The translations under genes and the position numbers were made by a program. Positions 9,107 to 17,819 of a DNA stretch of 64,000 bases are shown here, piece after piece; positions within the stretch are counted from its first letter, which is position 1, and each line of letters begins with the position of its first letter. Under the pieces are notes generated by a model. The model made no database searches and was not told where the DNA came from. It saw only the letters and a program-made list of their open reading frames with translations. The stretch spans positions 54,346 to 118,345 of the forward strand of contig NZ_JNFD01000036.1 of the NCBI RefSeq assembly GCF_000756375.1. Direction: 5' to 3'. Source of the DNA: Sphingopyxis sp. LC81. GTDB lineage: Bacteria > Pseudomonadota > Alphaproteobacteria > Sphingomonadales > Sphingomonadaceae.

Positions 9107-9967
9107 ATGCAGAACGGCCTGTCGGTCGATGTCGAGGACTGGTTTCAGGTCGGCGCCTTTGAGCGCACGATCGACCGCGCCGACTGGCCGACGCTCGAAT
9201 GCCGGGTCGAGGCGAATTGCGACGCGGTGCTGCAGATTTTTGCCGATGCGGGCGCCAAGGGCACCTTTTTCACCCTGGGCTGGGTGGCCGAACGCTATCC
9301 CGCGCTGATCAGGCGCATCGTCGCGGCGGGGCACGAACTTGCCAGCCACGGCTATGACCATAAGCGCGTGTTCAACATGACCGCCGACGAATTCGCCGCC
9401 GACCTGAAGCAGACACAGGCGATCCTTGAAGACCTCGGCGGGGTCGCCGTGCGCGGCTATCGTGCACCAAGCTTTTCGGTCGATACGCGCACGCCATGGG
9501 CGCATGCCGTGCTCGCCGAACAGGGCTATGCCTATTCGTCGAGCGTCGCGCCCGTCGTCCACGACCATTATGGCTGGCCGCAAAGCCCGCGCCATGCGTG
9601 GCGCCCGCTTCCCGATAGCGACCTCGTCGAATGGCCGGTCACGACCGCGCGCTTTGCGGGGCGGACATTGGCCGCGGGCGGCGGCGGCTTCATGCGGATG
9701 CTGCCCTATCGCTTCACGCGCTGGGCGATCGCGCGGATGAACGAAGAGGGGCATCCGGCGATCCTCTATTTCCACCCATGGGAAATCGATCCCGGCCAGC
9801 CGCGCGTCGCCGATGCGCCGATCCGGTCGAAGATCCGCCATTACAGCGGCTTGTCGGCGATGGCCGGCAAGCTCTCGAAATTGCTCGCCGATTTCGAATG
9901 GACCCGCGCCGACGCCTTGCTCCCCGCGCAGCAGCAGCGCGCGCAGCCGTGGCGCGCCGCGGCGTGA
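9107..9967 (+). CDS. XrtA-system polysaccharide deacetylase
   Basis: 286-residue NodB-type carbohydrate esterase 4 with a DUF3473-like C-terminal part. Catalytic and metal-binding motifs are visible: LSVDVEDWFQV (Asp8/Asp11), SHGYDH with metal-binding His81 and His85, RGYRAPSFS, and the late motif YFHPWEIDPGQPR. There is no signal peptide, so it is cytoplasmic, as for other members of the exosortase group. This implies that an intermediate of polysaccharide synthesis, rather than the exported polymer, is N-deacetylated. The stop TGA overlaps the GTG start of the FemAB-like gene by four bases. Family call is secure; substrate is inferred. Confidence 0.92.
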   Translation: MQNGLSVDVEDWFQVGAFERTIDRADWPTLECRVEANCDAVLQIFADAGAKGTFFTLGWVAERYPALIRRIVAAGHELASHGYDHKRVFNMTADEFAADLKQTQAILEDLGGVAVRGYRAPSFSVDTRTPWAHAVLAEQGYAYSSSVAPVVHDHYGWPQSPRHAWRPLPDSDLVEWPVTTARFAGRTLAAGGGGFMRMLPYRFTRWAIARMNEEGHPAILYFHPWEIDPGQPRVADAPIRSKIRHYSGLSAMAGKLSKLLADFEWTRADALLPAQQQRAQPWRAAA

Positions 9968-11022
9968 ACGCGCCCGTGTCGATCGACCAAAGCTTCACCG
10001 CCGCACCGCTGTCCGACACGGCGGCGTGGGACGCCTATGTCGCCGCGCACCCGGACGCGACGCCCTTCCACACCCGCGCATGGTGCGAGGCGATCACCAA
10101 AGCCACCGGCCACCGCTGCCACCTCGTCACCGCGCGCGATGCGGGCGGCAAGCTGACCGGCCTCCTGCCGCTCCACCACATCCGCTCGCCCCTGTTCGGT
10201 CAGGCGCTCGTCGCCAGCGGCTTCGCGGTGGGCGGCGGCATCCTCGCCGACAATCAAGCCGTGGCGGCAACGCTCGCGCAGGGCGCGGCCGACATGGCGC
10301 GCTCACTCGGCGTCCCGTCGGTCGAACTGCGCGGCGGCCCGCTGCCCGAGGGCTGGCAGGTCGAGGAAGGCACCTACGCCGGCTTCGCCCGCGACCTCGC
10401 CGCCGACGACGACGCCGAACTCCTCGCCATCCCGCGCAAGCAGCGCGCCGAGGTCCGCAAGGCCCTCGAAAGCGGTCTCACCGTCACCACCGGCCGCTCC
10501 GAACAGGACCGCCGCGACCATTATCGCATCTACGCGACGAGCGTCCGCAACCTCGGCACCCCCGTTTTTCCTAAATCATTGTTTTCATGTGTTATTGAAG
10601 CCTTCGGCGACGACGCCGACATCCTCAATGTGCGCAACGATCGTGAAGTTGTCGCCAGCGTCCTCAGCCTATACTGGCGCGGCACGGTGATGCCCTATTG
10701 GGGCGGCGGCACCACCGACGCCCGCCGCCTCCGCGCCAACGAACTCATGTACTTCGCCCTCATGCGCCATGCCCGCGAACGCGGCTGCACCCGCTTCGAT
10801 TTCGGCCGCTCAAAGCTCGGCACCGGCCCCTTCGCCTACAAGAAGAACTGGGGCTTCGAACCGCAACCGCTCGTCTACGCCCGCTGGCTCGCGCGGGGCG
10901 AAGCGCCGCGCGACACCAATCCGAACAGCGCCAAATACCGGTTTCAGGTCGATCTCTGGAAGAAGCTGCCTTTATGGGCGGCGAACCGAATCGGCCCGCT
11001 GATCGCCCGCGGACTCGGCTAG
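9964..11022 (+). CDS. FemAB-like transferase, XrtA/PEP-CTERM system-associated
   Basis: 352-residue protein of the FemAB/GNAT superfamily (two tandem GNAT-like folds). Hallmarks are PFHTRAWCEAI at the N terminus, RKQRAEVRKAL in the middle, and YWGGGTTDARRLRANELMY followed by FDFGRSKLGTGPFAYKKNWG near the end. FemAB relatives transfer aminoacyl groups from tRNA to a cell-wall acceptor. In this locus it may add an amino acid or acyl group to a sugar. The GTG start (9964) lies inside the deacetylase stop (GTGA). Codons 201-212 (10564-10599) are about 25% GC, with almost every third base A or T, in a gene otherwise strongly GC-ending; see findings. Confidence 0.88.
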   Translation: MNAPVSIDQSFTAAPLSDTAAWDAYVAAHPDATPFHTRAWCEAITKATGHRCHLVTARDAGGKLTGLLPLHHIRSPLFGQALVASGFAVGGGILADNQAVAATLAQGAADMARSLGVPSVELRGGPLPEGWQVEEGTYAGFARDLAADDDAELLAIPRKQRAEVRKALESGLTVTTGRSEQDRRDHYRIYATSVRNLGTPVFPKSLFSCVIEAFGDDADILNVRNDREVVASVLSLYWRGTVMPYWGGGTTDARRLRANELMYFALMRHARERGCTRFDFGRSKLGTGPFAYKKNWGFEPQPLVYARWLARGEAPRDTNPNSAKYRFQVDLWKKLPLWAANRIGPLIARGLG

Positions 11023-12227
11023 TGGCCGAAATCCTGTTCCTCGTTCACCGCGCGCCCTGGCCCCCCGACCGCGGCGACCGGATCCGCAGCTGGAACATGT
11101 TCGAAGCGCTGGCGAAGCTGGCGCCGGTGCATGTTGCGGCACTTGCCGACAATGCAGAGGATGCCGAGACTGCCCGCGCAAAGATGGCGCCGCTTTGCAA
11201 GAGCCTGACGATCGAAGTGCGCAAAGCTTCGCGCCCTGTCGCATTGGCGCAGGCCGTCCTGCTCGGCGAGCCGGTGTCGAACCATTTGTTCCGCAGCGCC
11301 GCGTTGTCCCGCCAAGTCGACAACCTCGTCGGGCGGGGCGGCATCACCCATATCGTCGTCTTCTCGGGCCAGATGGCGCAATATCTGCCCGCCCGGTTCG
11401 ATGGCCCGGTGCTGATGGATTTCGTCGACGTCGATTCCGCCAAATTCGCTACCTACGCCGAACAGGACAAGCGGCAGCCGCTGAACTGGGTGCATGCGCG
11501 CGAGGCCCGCATTCTGGGCGCTTATGAGTCGGAAGTGGCGCGCCGCGTCGACACCAGCCTGTTCGTGAGCGAAGCCGAGGCGGCCCTGTTTCGCAAGCAC
11601 AGCGAGCTTGGCGACGGCAAGGTGCGTGCTGTCGAGAATGGCATCGACACCGACCGGTTCGACCCGGCGATCGAGCTCGACGCGGTCGGGGCGGGCGATG
11701 GGCCGCTTGCCGTCTTCACCGGTCAGATGGACTACCGCCCCAATATCGACGCGGTTCGCTGGTTCGCGGCCGACATCCTACCGCTGATTCGTGGGCGCCA
11801 CCCGCAGGCCCGCTTTGCGATCGTCGGCCGCGCGCCGACCGACGAGGTGCACTCGCTTGAAAAATTGCCCGGCGTGACGGTCACCGGCGAGGTGCCCGAC
11901 GTGCGGCCGTGGCTCGCCGCCGCCGATACCGTGGTCGCGCCGCTGCTGCTCGCGCGGGGGGTGCAGAACAAGCTGCTCGAGGCGATGGCGATGGCGCGGC
12001 CCGTGGTGGCAAGCGCCGCCGCCGCAACAGGAATCGATGCGACGCCGGGCGAACATCTGCTCGTCGCCGACGATGCGGCCGCGATGGCCGATGCCGTGTG
12101 CTCGCTCTTCGACGACCGGTCCGGGGCGACAAAGATGGGGCAGGCGGCGCGCGCGCGGATGATTGCGCGCTATGGCTGGGACGCGCGTCTTGCGCCGCTC
12201 GGCGAATTGCTGGGACTGCCCGCATGA
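11022..12227 (+). CDS. Glycosyltransferase (GT4-like), PEP-CTERM/XrtA system-associated
   Basis: 401-residue GT-B fold sugar transferase. The N terminus (ILFLVHRAPWPPDRGDRIRS) is diagnostic of the exosortase-associated glycosyltransferase group. The C-terminal donor-binding half has DYRPNIDAVRWFA, FAIVGRAPTDEV and the acceptor/donor motif PLLLARGVQNKLLEAMAMA with the conserved Glu. The GTG start at 11022 uses the last base of the preceding TAG stop. The gene product acts in the cytoplasm, adding a sugar (donor unknown) to the lipid-linked repeat unit. The next gene begins with a four-base ATGA overlap. Confidence 0.9.
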   Translation: MAEILFLVHRAPWPPDRGDRIRSWNMFEALAKLAPVHVAALADNAEDAETARAKMAPLCKSLTIEVRKASRPVALAQAVLLGEPVSNHLFRSAALSRQVDNLVGRGGITHIVVFSGQMAQYLPARFDGPVLMDFVDVDSAKFATYAEQDKRQPLNWVHAREARILGAYESEVARRVDTSLFVSEAEAALFRKHSELGDGKVRAVENGIDTDRFDPAIELDAVGAGDGPLAVFTGQMDYRPNIDAVRWFAADILPLIRGRHPQARFAIVGRAPTDEVHSLEKLPGVTVTGEVPDVRPWLAAADTVVAPLLLARGVQNKLLEAMAMARPVVASAAAATGIDATPGEHLLVADDAAAMADAVCSLFDDRSGATKMGQAARARMIARYGWDARLAPLGELLGLPA

Positions 12228-13702
12228 CGCTGTGGCAACGCCATCTTGCTGTGCTCGCCTTCTTGTCCGCGGCGATCTTCGCGATCTTCTGGCGCGAAGC
12301 CGCCGACGTGGCGGGTATCTGGTGGAACAGTTCGACCTTTACCCATTGTCTGCTGATCGTGCCGATGATCGGGTGGCTGGTGTCGCAGCGTATCGAGCTA
12401 CTGCGGCAGCTGACGCCGGTCTATTGGTGGCCTGCGCTGATATGGATGGCCGGCGCGGGGCTAGTCTGGCTGGTCGGTGAAGCCGCGGGCGTCGGCTTGT
12501 TCCGCCAACTCGGCCTTGTCCTGATGTTACAGGGCGCAGTCGCGGTAACGCTCGGCGAAAAGCTCGTGCGCGCTTTGCTCTTCCCACTCGGCTATGCGCT
12601 GCTGCTGGTGCCGTTCGGCGAAGAACTTGTGCCGCTGCTCCAGACGCTGACCGCGCATATGAGCATGGTCCTGCTCCACCTGTCGGGCATTCGTGCCGAG
12701 ATGGAGGGTGTCTTCATCACCACACCGGCGGGCTTTTTCGAGGTCGCCGAAGCCTGCTCGGGGGTCAATTTCCTGATCGCGATGCTCGCTTTTGCGGTGT
12801 TCGCGGCGCATCTCTGCTTCCGCAGCTGGACGCGGCGGATCGTCTTTGTCGTGGCCGCGCTCGCGACGACGATCCTCGCCAATGCGCTGCGCGCTTACGG
12901 CACGATGGTCGCGGCGGAAATCTGGGGGATTGAGGCGGCGGGCGGGATCGACCATATCTTCTACGGCTGGTTCTTCTTCGCCGCCGTGATCCTGCTCGTC
13001 ATGCTCGTCGCGCGTCGCTGGTTCGACCGGCCGGCGAATGACGCCGCGGTCGATGTGCGCGGACTGGGCGGGGTGCCGCGTTTTACCGGGCCGGCGAAAG
13101 CGGTGCTGCCCGCCGCGCTCGCGGTTCCGCTGCTTTTTGCCGGTTGGGGGACGCTGGTCGGCGGACGCAGCACACCCTTGCCCGAGACAATGACGGTCGA
13201 AGCGCCGCCGGGCTGGGGCGACGCGCGCGCCGAAACCATGGAATGGCAGCCGCGCTTCGATGGCGCCGATCAACGGCTGATCCGCCATTTCTCTAACGAC
13301 AAAGGGCAGATGGTGACCGTCGCGGTCGGAGGGTACGAGCACCAGGCTGAGGGCCGCGAAGTCGTCGCCTTCGGGCAAGGCGCGATCGACCCCGACAGCA
13401 AATGGGCATGGAGCGCCTCGCTGCCCGCGGTCGAGGGCGCAAAGACCGAGCGGCTGCTTCATCCCGGCCCGGTGCTGCGCGATGCGGCGACCTGGTATGT
13501 CGTCGATGGCAAGGTGACCGGCGATCCGCGCCGCGCAAAGCTTGCGGGCCTCAAGGCGCGGCTACTCGGCGGCGATCCGCGCGCACTGTCGCTGATCATA
13601 TCGAGCGAAGAACGGAACGGCGGCCGCAATGCGATAGAGGATTTCCTTTCCGCGTCGGGCGGAGCCAAGGCAATGGCTGACCGCGCGCTGAAAACGCGTT
13701 AA
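12224..13702 (+). CDS. xrtA: Exosortase A fused to an EpsI domain
   Basis: 492-residue integral membrane transpeptidase-like protein. About eight hydrophobic segments fill residues 10-300. The catalytic triad of exosortases is present: Cys178 in EACSGVN, Arg223 in NALRAYG and His244 in GGIDHIFYG. After the last helix (about residue 310) comes an EpsI-type periplasmic domain (PPGWGDARAE, HFSNDKGQMVTVAVGGYEHQ), so exosortase and EpsI are one polypeptide. Exosortases cleave and sort PEP-CTERM proteins, probably transferring them to a membrane or polysaccharide acceptor. No PEP-CTERM substrate is encoded in this window, so the targets are elsewhere. The start overlaps the glycosyltransferase stop (ATGA). 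Confidence 0.93.
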   Translation: MTLWQRHLAVLAFLSAAIFAIFWREAADVAGIWWNSSTFTHCLLIVPMIGWLVSQRIELLRQLTPVYWWPALIWMAGAGLVWLVGEAAGVGLFRQLGLVLMLQGAVAVTLGEKLVRALLFPLGYALLLVPFGEELVPLLQTLTAHMSMVLLHLSGIRAEMEGVFITTPAGFFEVAEACSGVNFLIAMLAFAVFAAHLCFRSWTRRIVFVVAALATTILANALRAYGTMVAAEIWGIEAAGGIDHIFYGWFFFAAVILLVMLVARRWFDRPANDAAVDVRGLGGVPRFTGPAKAVLPAALAVPLLFAGWGTLVGGRSTPLPETMTVEAPPGWGDARAETMEWQPRFDGADQRLIRHFSNDKGQMVTVAVGGYEHQAEGREVVAFGQGAIDPDSKWAWSASLPAVEGAKTERLLHPGPVLRDAATWYVVDGKVTGDPRRAKLAGLKARLLGGDPRALSLIISSEERNGGRNAIEDFLSASGGAKAMADRALKTR

Positions 13703-13715
13703 GAGCGGTTCCTAT

Positions 13716-15611
13716 ATGTGTGGGATCGCCGGCATCTATCATCTGGAAACGGCGAAACCGGTCGATCCGGCGCGCCTGCGCGCGATGCTCCAGCCGATGC
13801 AGCATCGCGGCCCCGACGGATCGGGCGAGTGGACCGCGCCCGGGGTCGGGCTCGGCCATTTGCGCCTCTCGATCATCGACATCGCGGGCAGCCCGCAACC
13901 GATGGCGAGCGACGACGAGATCGTCACGCTGACCTACAATGGCGAAATCTATAATTTCCGCGAGCTGCGCGCCGAGCTGGAGGATCGCGGCCACCGTTTC
14001 CGTACCAGCGGCGATACCGAGGTCATCATTGCGGCGTGGCGCCAATGGGGGCCCGATTGCCTGTCGCGGCTCAATGGCATGTTCGCCTTTGCGATCCACG
14101 ATCATCAGCGCGGGTGCTTGTTCCTTGCGCGCGACCGGCTGGGCGTAAAGCCGCTCCATCATGTGCGCCTGTCGGACGGATCGGTGGCGTTCGCGTCGGA
14201 ACTGAAAGGGCTGCTGCGCAATCCGCTGCTCAGGCAGGAAGCCAATCTGACCGCGATCGAGGACTTCCTCGCCTTCGGTTATGTCCCTGACGACAATTGC
14301 ATCGTCGCGGGCGTCGAGAAGCTGCCCGCCGGCCATTATCTGATGCTCGAACGTGGCAAACCGGTGCCCAGACCGACGCGCTGGTGGGCGCCCGATTTCT
14401 CGAAGCGCGTCCGCGCCAGCGAGGGCGAGGCGACCGAGCATCTCGTCCATCTGATGCGCGCCGCGGTGACCGACCGCATGGTGTCCGACGTTCCGCTCGG
14501 CGCCTTCCTGTCGGGCGGGGTCGATAGCAGCGCGGTCGTCGCGCTGATGGCCGAGGCGAGCGCGAAGGCGATCAAGACCTGCACGATCGGGTTCGACCAG
14601 GCGGCGCTCGACGAAACCCAATATGCCCAACAGATAGCCGAACGCTTCGCGACCGATCATCGCACGCGCACCGTGTCGTCGGGCGACTTCACGCTCGTCG
14701 ACAAGATCGCCGACCAGTTCGACGAACCCTTTGCCGATGCGAGCGCATTGCCGACCTATCGCGTCTGCGAGCTCGCACGCGAAGAGGTGACGGTGGCCTT
14801 GTCGGGCGACGGTGCTGACGAAGCCTTCGCGGGATACCGCCGTCTGGTGTTCCAGCATCAGGAAGAGAAGCTGCGCGGACTGATCCCGGGCTTCCTGCGC
14901 CGCGGCGTGCTCGGGCCATTGTCGCATGTGTGGCCGCAGTTGGATTGGGCGCCGCGCCCGCTGCGCGCGCGCGCGACGCTCGCCAGCCTGTCGAAAAGCG
15001 GCGCGGAGGGCTATGCCGAAGCGGTCGGGGTGACTGGGCAGGCGCAGCGCTCGCGGCTGTTCAACGATGCCGCGCACCATGTGCTCGGCGATCATGTCGC
15101 CGAGACGCGATACTGGAAGGCGATGGCCGAGGCGCCCGCGCGCGAGCCGCTCGACCGCGCGCAATATGCCGATCTCCAGATATGGCTCCCCGGCGACATC
15201 CTGACCAAGACCGACCGGATGAGCATGGCGGTCAGCCTTGAGGCGCGCGAGCCGTTGCTCGATTACCGGCTGATCGAATTCGCCGCGAGCCTGCCCGCAT
15301 CGATGCGCGTCAAGCGCGGGACGGGCAAGGCGATCATGAAGCAGGCGATGGAACGCTATCTGCCGCACGACATCCTCTATCGGCCCAAGATGGGGTTTGT
15401 GACGCCGGTGTCGCACTGGTTTCGAGGGCCGCTTGTCGAGGCCGCGAAGGGGTTGGCGACCTCGTCGACGCTCGCGCGCTCGGGCTGGTTCGACATGGCC
15501 GAAATCGAACGCATCGTCGCGGCGCACCAATCGGGGCGGCGCGATCATGGACGGCTGATCTGGCAATTCTTCATGCTGGAAAAGTCACTGGCCAAACTGT
15601 TCGGGATCTGA
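13716..15611 (+). CDS. Asparagine-synthase-type amidotransferase 1, exosortase A-associated
   Basis: 631-residue glutamine amidotransferase with the AsnB architecture. Class II glutaminase domain at the N terminus with nucleophile Cys2 (MCGIAGIYH), then an ATP-pyrophosphatase domain with PP-loop SGGVDSS starting at Ser266 and a second motif ALSGDGADEAFAGYRR. Length fits the exosortase-associated amidotransferase rather than plain AsnB. Members of this group probably amidate a sugar acid or amino acid in the exopolysaccharide instead of making free asparagine; this is inference from context. The start lies 13 bp after the exosortase stop. Confidence 0.9.
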   Translation: MCGIAGIYHLETAKPVDPARLRAMLQPMQHRGPDGSGEWTAPGVGLGHLRLSIIDIAGSPQPMASDDEIVTLTYNGEIYNFRELRAELEDRGHRFRTSGDTEVIIAAWRQWGPDCLSRLNGMFAFAIHDHQRGCLFLARDRLGVKPLHHVRLSDGSVAFASELKGLLRNPLLRQEANLTAIEDFLAFGYVPDDNCIVAGVEKLPAGHYLMLERGKPVPRPTRWWAPDFSKRVRASEGEATEHLVHLMRAAVTDRMVSDVPLGAFLSGGVDSSAVVALMAEASAKAIKTCTIGFDQAALDETQYAQQIAERFATDHRTRTVSSGDFTLVDKIADQFDEPFADASALPTYRVCELAREEVTVALSGDGADEAFAGYRRLVFQHQEEKLRGLIPGFLRRGVLGPLSHVWPQLDWAPRPLRARATLASLSKSGAEGYAEAVGVTGQAQRSRLFNDAAHHVLGDHVAETRYWKAMAEAPAREPLDRAQYADLQIWLPGDILTKTDRMSMAVSLEAREPLLDYRLIEFAASLPASMRVKRGTGKAIMKQAMERYLPHDILYRPKMGFVTPVSHWFRGPLVEAAKGLATSSTLARSGWFDMAEIERIVAAHQSGRRDHGRLIWQFFMLEKSLAKLFGI

Positions 15612-15615
15612 TTCT

Positions 15616-15637
15616 TCCTCCTTGGAAGGGAGGAGGA
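15616..15637 (+). other. Short hairpin overlapping a strong Shine-Dalgarno sequence
   Basis: TCCTCCT (15616-15622) is the reverse complement of AGGAGGA (15631-15637), leaving an 8-nt loop. The 3' arm is itself a perfect ribosome-binding sequence, placed 10 nt ahead of a TTG (15647) in frame with the next gene. It could be a weak intergenic structure, a degenerate palindromic repeat, or a translation-controlling hairpin. Confidence 0.35.
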
Positions 15638-15688
15638 TTAGATGATTTGCCACCCATCCTTAACGCTTGGCTGCTAGGCTCGCTGCCG

Positions 15689-16873
15689 ATGACGGTCCAT
15701 CCTGCCTTTCCGACAAGCGCCGCCGAAGCCGCGCCGCTCACCGTGCGCGTTGTCGATCCGCTGGCGCTGTCATCCGACCTTGCCGCGCAGTGGGACCGGT
15801 TGGCCGACGAGGCAAGCGAGCCCAATCCCTTTGCCGAGCGCTGGTGCCTGCAATCGGCGCTGCACCTGCTCGATCCCGACCGACACGCGCGGCTGGTGCT
15901 CGTGCAAGGCGGCAGCGACGGGCCGCTGATCGGCATCATGCCGCTCGCCTCCGCCGCGCACTATGGCCGCGTGCCGCTGCGGCATGTCACGGGCTGGGCG
16001 CACCACAATCATTTCCACGGCGCTCCGCTGGTGCGCGCGGGTTTCGAAAATTTGTTCTGGTCGATCCTGCTCGCGTGGTGCGATGCTGCGCCGTGGGCGC
16101 GCACGCTGCTGCATGTGCCGCGGCTGACCGAGGACGGCCCGCTCCACCGCGCGCTCGTCGATGTCGCGCGGATGCGCGGCGGCTTGGCCGAAGTCGTGCA
16201 CCGCGAGGAACGCGCACTGCTCGAAAGCAATCTGTCGCCCGAGGAATATTGGGATGCCGCGGTGCGCGCAAAGAAGCGCAAGGAATTGCGGCGGCAGGCG
16301 AACCGGCTGGCAGAGCAGGGCGTAGTGGAATTTCGCCGGTGGCGGCCGGGCGAGGCGATCGATCCGTGGGTTGATGCCTTCCTCGACCTCGAAGCGCGGG
16401 GCTGGAAGGGACGCGCCAAATCGGCGCTCGCGAGCCAGAGCGACACGCAGGCATGGTTTCGCGCGATCCTCATTGCGGCGGGCGATGCGGGCCGGCTCGA
16501 CATGCGCGCGCTCGACCTCGGCGGCCATCCGCTCGCAATGCTCGTCAACTTCCTTTGCCCGCCGGGCGGCTTCTCATTCAAGACCGCGTTCGACGAGGAT
16601 TATGCCCGTTTCTCGCCCGGCGTACTGCTGCAACAGGCGAACCTCGACCTGCTGGGCGACCCGCAAATCGACTGGGTCGATAGCTGTGCCGCGCCCGGCC
16701 ATCCGATGATCGACAGCGTCTGGCGCGAACGCCGGGCGCTGGTGTGGGTCAATGTTCCGTTGGCGGCGACGACCGACCGACTCCGCTTCGCCATGCTGAC
16801 GAAGACCGAGCGCCTCTGGCGGCGCTGGAAGGGTGCCGCGGCGCCCGAAAATGAAGCAGGAAGCCCATCATGA
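15689..16873 (+). CDS. GNAT/CelD-like acyltransferase (Acetyltransf_6 family)
   Basis: 394-residue soluble protein with the double-GNAT CelD/BcsL-type domain. Typical signatures are EPNPFAERWCLQSALHLL near the N terminus, a basic helix RAKKRKELRRQANRLAEQG, and HPLAMLVNFLCPPGGFSFKT in the second half. The family includes proteins in cellulose and exopolysaccharide loci that acylate sugars or lipids. I chose ATG 15689. An in-frame TTG at 15647 is better placed behind an AGGAGG and would add 14 residues. The stop overlaps the cupin-type dioxygenase (ATGA), so the two are coupled. This is a second, distinct FemAB-superfamily protein in the same locus. Confidence 0.78.
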   Translation: MTVHPAFPTSAAEAAPLTVRVVDPLALSSDLAAQWDRLADEASEPNPFAERWCLQSALHLLDPDRHARLVLVQGGSDGPLIGIMPLASAAHYGRVPLRHVTGWAHHNHFHGAPLVRAGFENLFWSILLAWCDAAPWARTLLHVPRLTEDGPLHRALVDVARMRGGLAEVVHREERALLESNLSPEEYWDAAVRAKKRKELRRQANRLAEQGVVEFRRWRPGEAIDPWVDAFLDLEARGWKGRAKSALASQSDTQAWFRAILIAAGDAGRLDMRALDLGGHPLAMLVNFLCPPGGFSFKTAFDEDYARFSPGVLLQQANLDLLGDPQIDWVDSCAAPGHPMIDSVWRERRALVWVNVPLAATTDRLRFAMLTKTERLWRRWKGAAAPENEAGSPS

Positions 16874-17736
16874 CCGCGCACCAGCCAATCACTCGTCCGG
16901 TGTTCCCCGCCGAAACGCTCGAACGGATGGCCGCGCTCTATCCGCTGCAGGCGGGGCTGCTGCATCATCATCTGCCCGACCACCCCTTGCTCTCGCTCGA
17001 AGCGCTGGCGCAGCTCGGCGAAAGCCTGCCCGCAAGCGAGGTCGAATATAATCCGGGCAATGTCCCGATTGGCATCCGCCCTGAAGATATCCCCTCGAAC
17101 GGCCTGTCAATCGGCGAGACGATCCGCACGATCGACAGCAACGGCAGCTGGGCGGTGCTCAAGAATATCGAGAATGTCGAAGCGTATCGCGCGCTGCTGA
17201 TGGACCTGCTCAGCGAACTGGAACCCGTGGTCGAACCGCGCACCGGCGCGATGCTGACGCCGCAGGGTTTCATCTTCATCTCGTCGCCGGGGTCGATCAC
17301 GCCCTTCCACTTCGATCCCGAGCATAATATCCTGCTCCAGCTCAGGGGCACGAAGGTGATGAACGTCTGGCCGTCGGGCGACGAACGTTTCGCGCACCGC
17401 CGCGAGCATGAACGTTACCACACTGGCGGCCACCGCAACCTGCCTTGGCAGGACGAATATCACGACGATGCGCAGCAGGTGCCGCTCGGCCCCGGCGACG
17501 CGGTGTTGATGCCCGTGATGGCGCCGCATTTCGTCGCCAATGGCGATGCGCCGTCGATCTCGCTGTCGATCACCTGGCGCAGCGAGTGGAGCTATCGCGA
17601 GTCCGAGGCGCACGCCGCCAATGCGACGCTGCGCCGCATGGGGCTCGACCCCGCGATGCCGCCGCGCTGGCCGAGCTATGCGTGGATGAAAACAATCGGC
17701 TGGCGCATCGCGCGCAGGCTCAAACTCGTGTCCTGA
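16870..17736 (+). CDS. Cupin-like (JmjC/cupin_8) Fe(II)/2-oxoglutarate dioxygenase
   Basis: 288-residue double-stranded beta-helix protein. The iron-binding facial triad appears as His147-x-Asp149 (TPFHFDPEHN) and His220 (MAPHFVANG). The 2-oxoglutarate-binding side is suggested by LQLRGTKVMNVWP. There is no signal peptide. Relatives hydroxylate proteins, small molecules or fatty acyl chains; none is established for an exopolysaccharide. Translational coupling to the GNAT-like gene upstream suggests that the same substrate is acylated and hydroxylated. The gene is the last of the XrtA run and is followed by an 83-bp gap and infA. Confidence 0.8.
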   Translation: MTAHQPITRPVFPAETLERMAALYPLQAGLLHHHLPDHPLLSLEALAQLGESLPASEVEYNPGNVPIGIRPEDIPSNGLSIGETIRTIDSNGSWAVLKNIENVEAYRALLMDLLSELEPVVEPRTGAMLTPQGFIFISSPGSITPFHFDPEHNILLQLRGTKVMNVWPSGDERFAHRREHERYHTGGHRNLPWQDEYHDDAQQVPLGPGDAVLMPVMAPHFVANGDAPSISLSITWRSEWSYRESEAHAANATLRRMGLDPAMPPRWPSYAWMKTIGWRIARRLKLVS

Positions 17737-17819
17737 AACCGCCTGTGACAGATTGCTTTCAATTGGCACAAATTGGCGTTATGGGCCCGCATCCTTGATT
17801 TCGAGCCCATAGAGGACTG

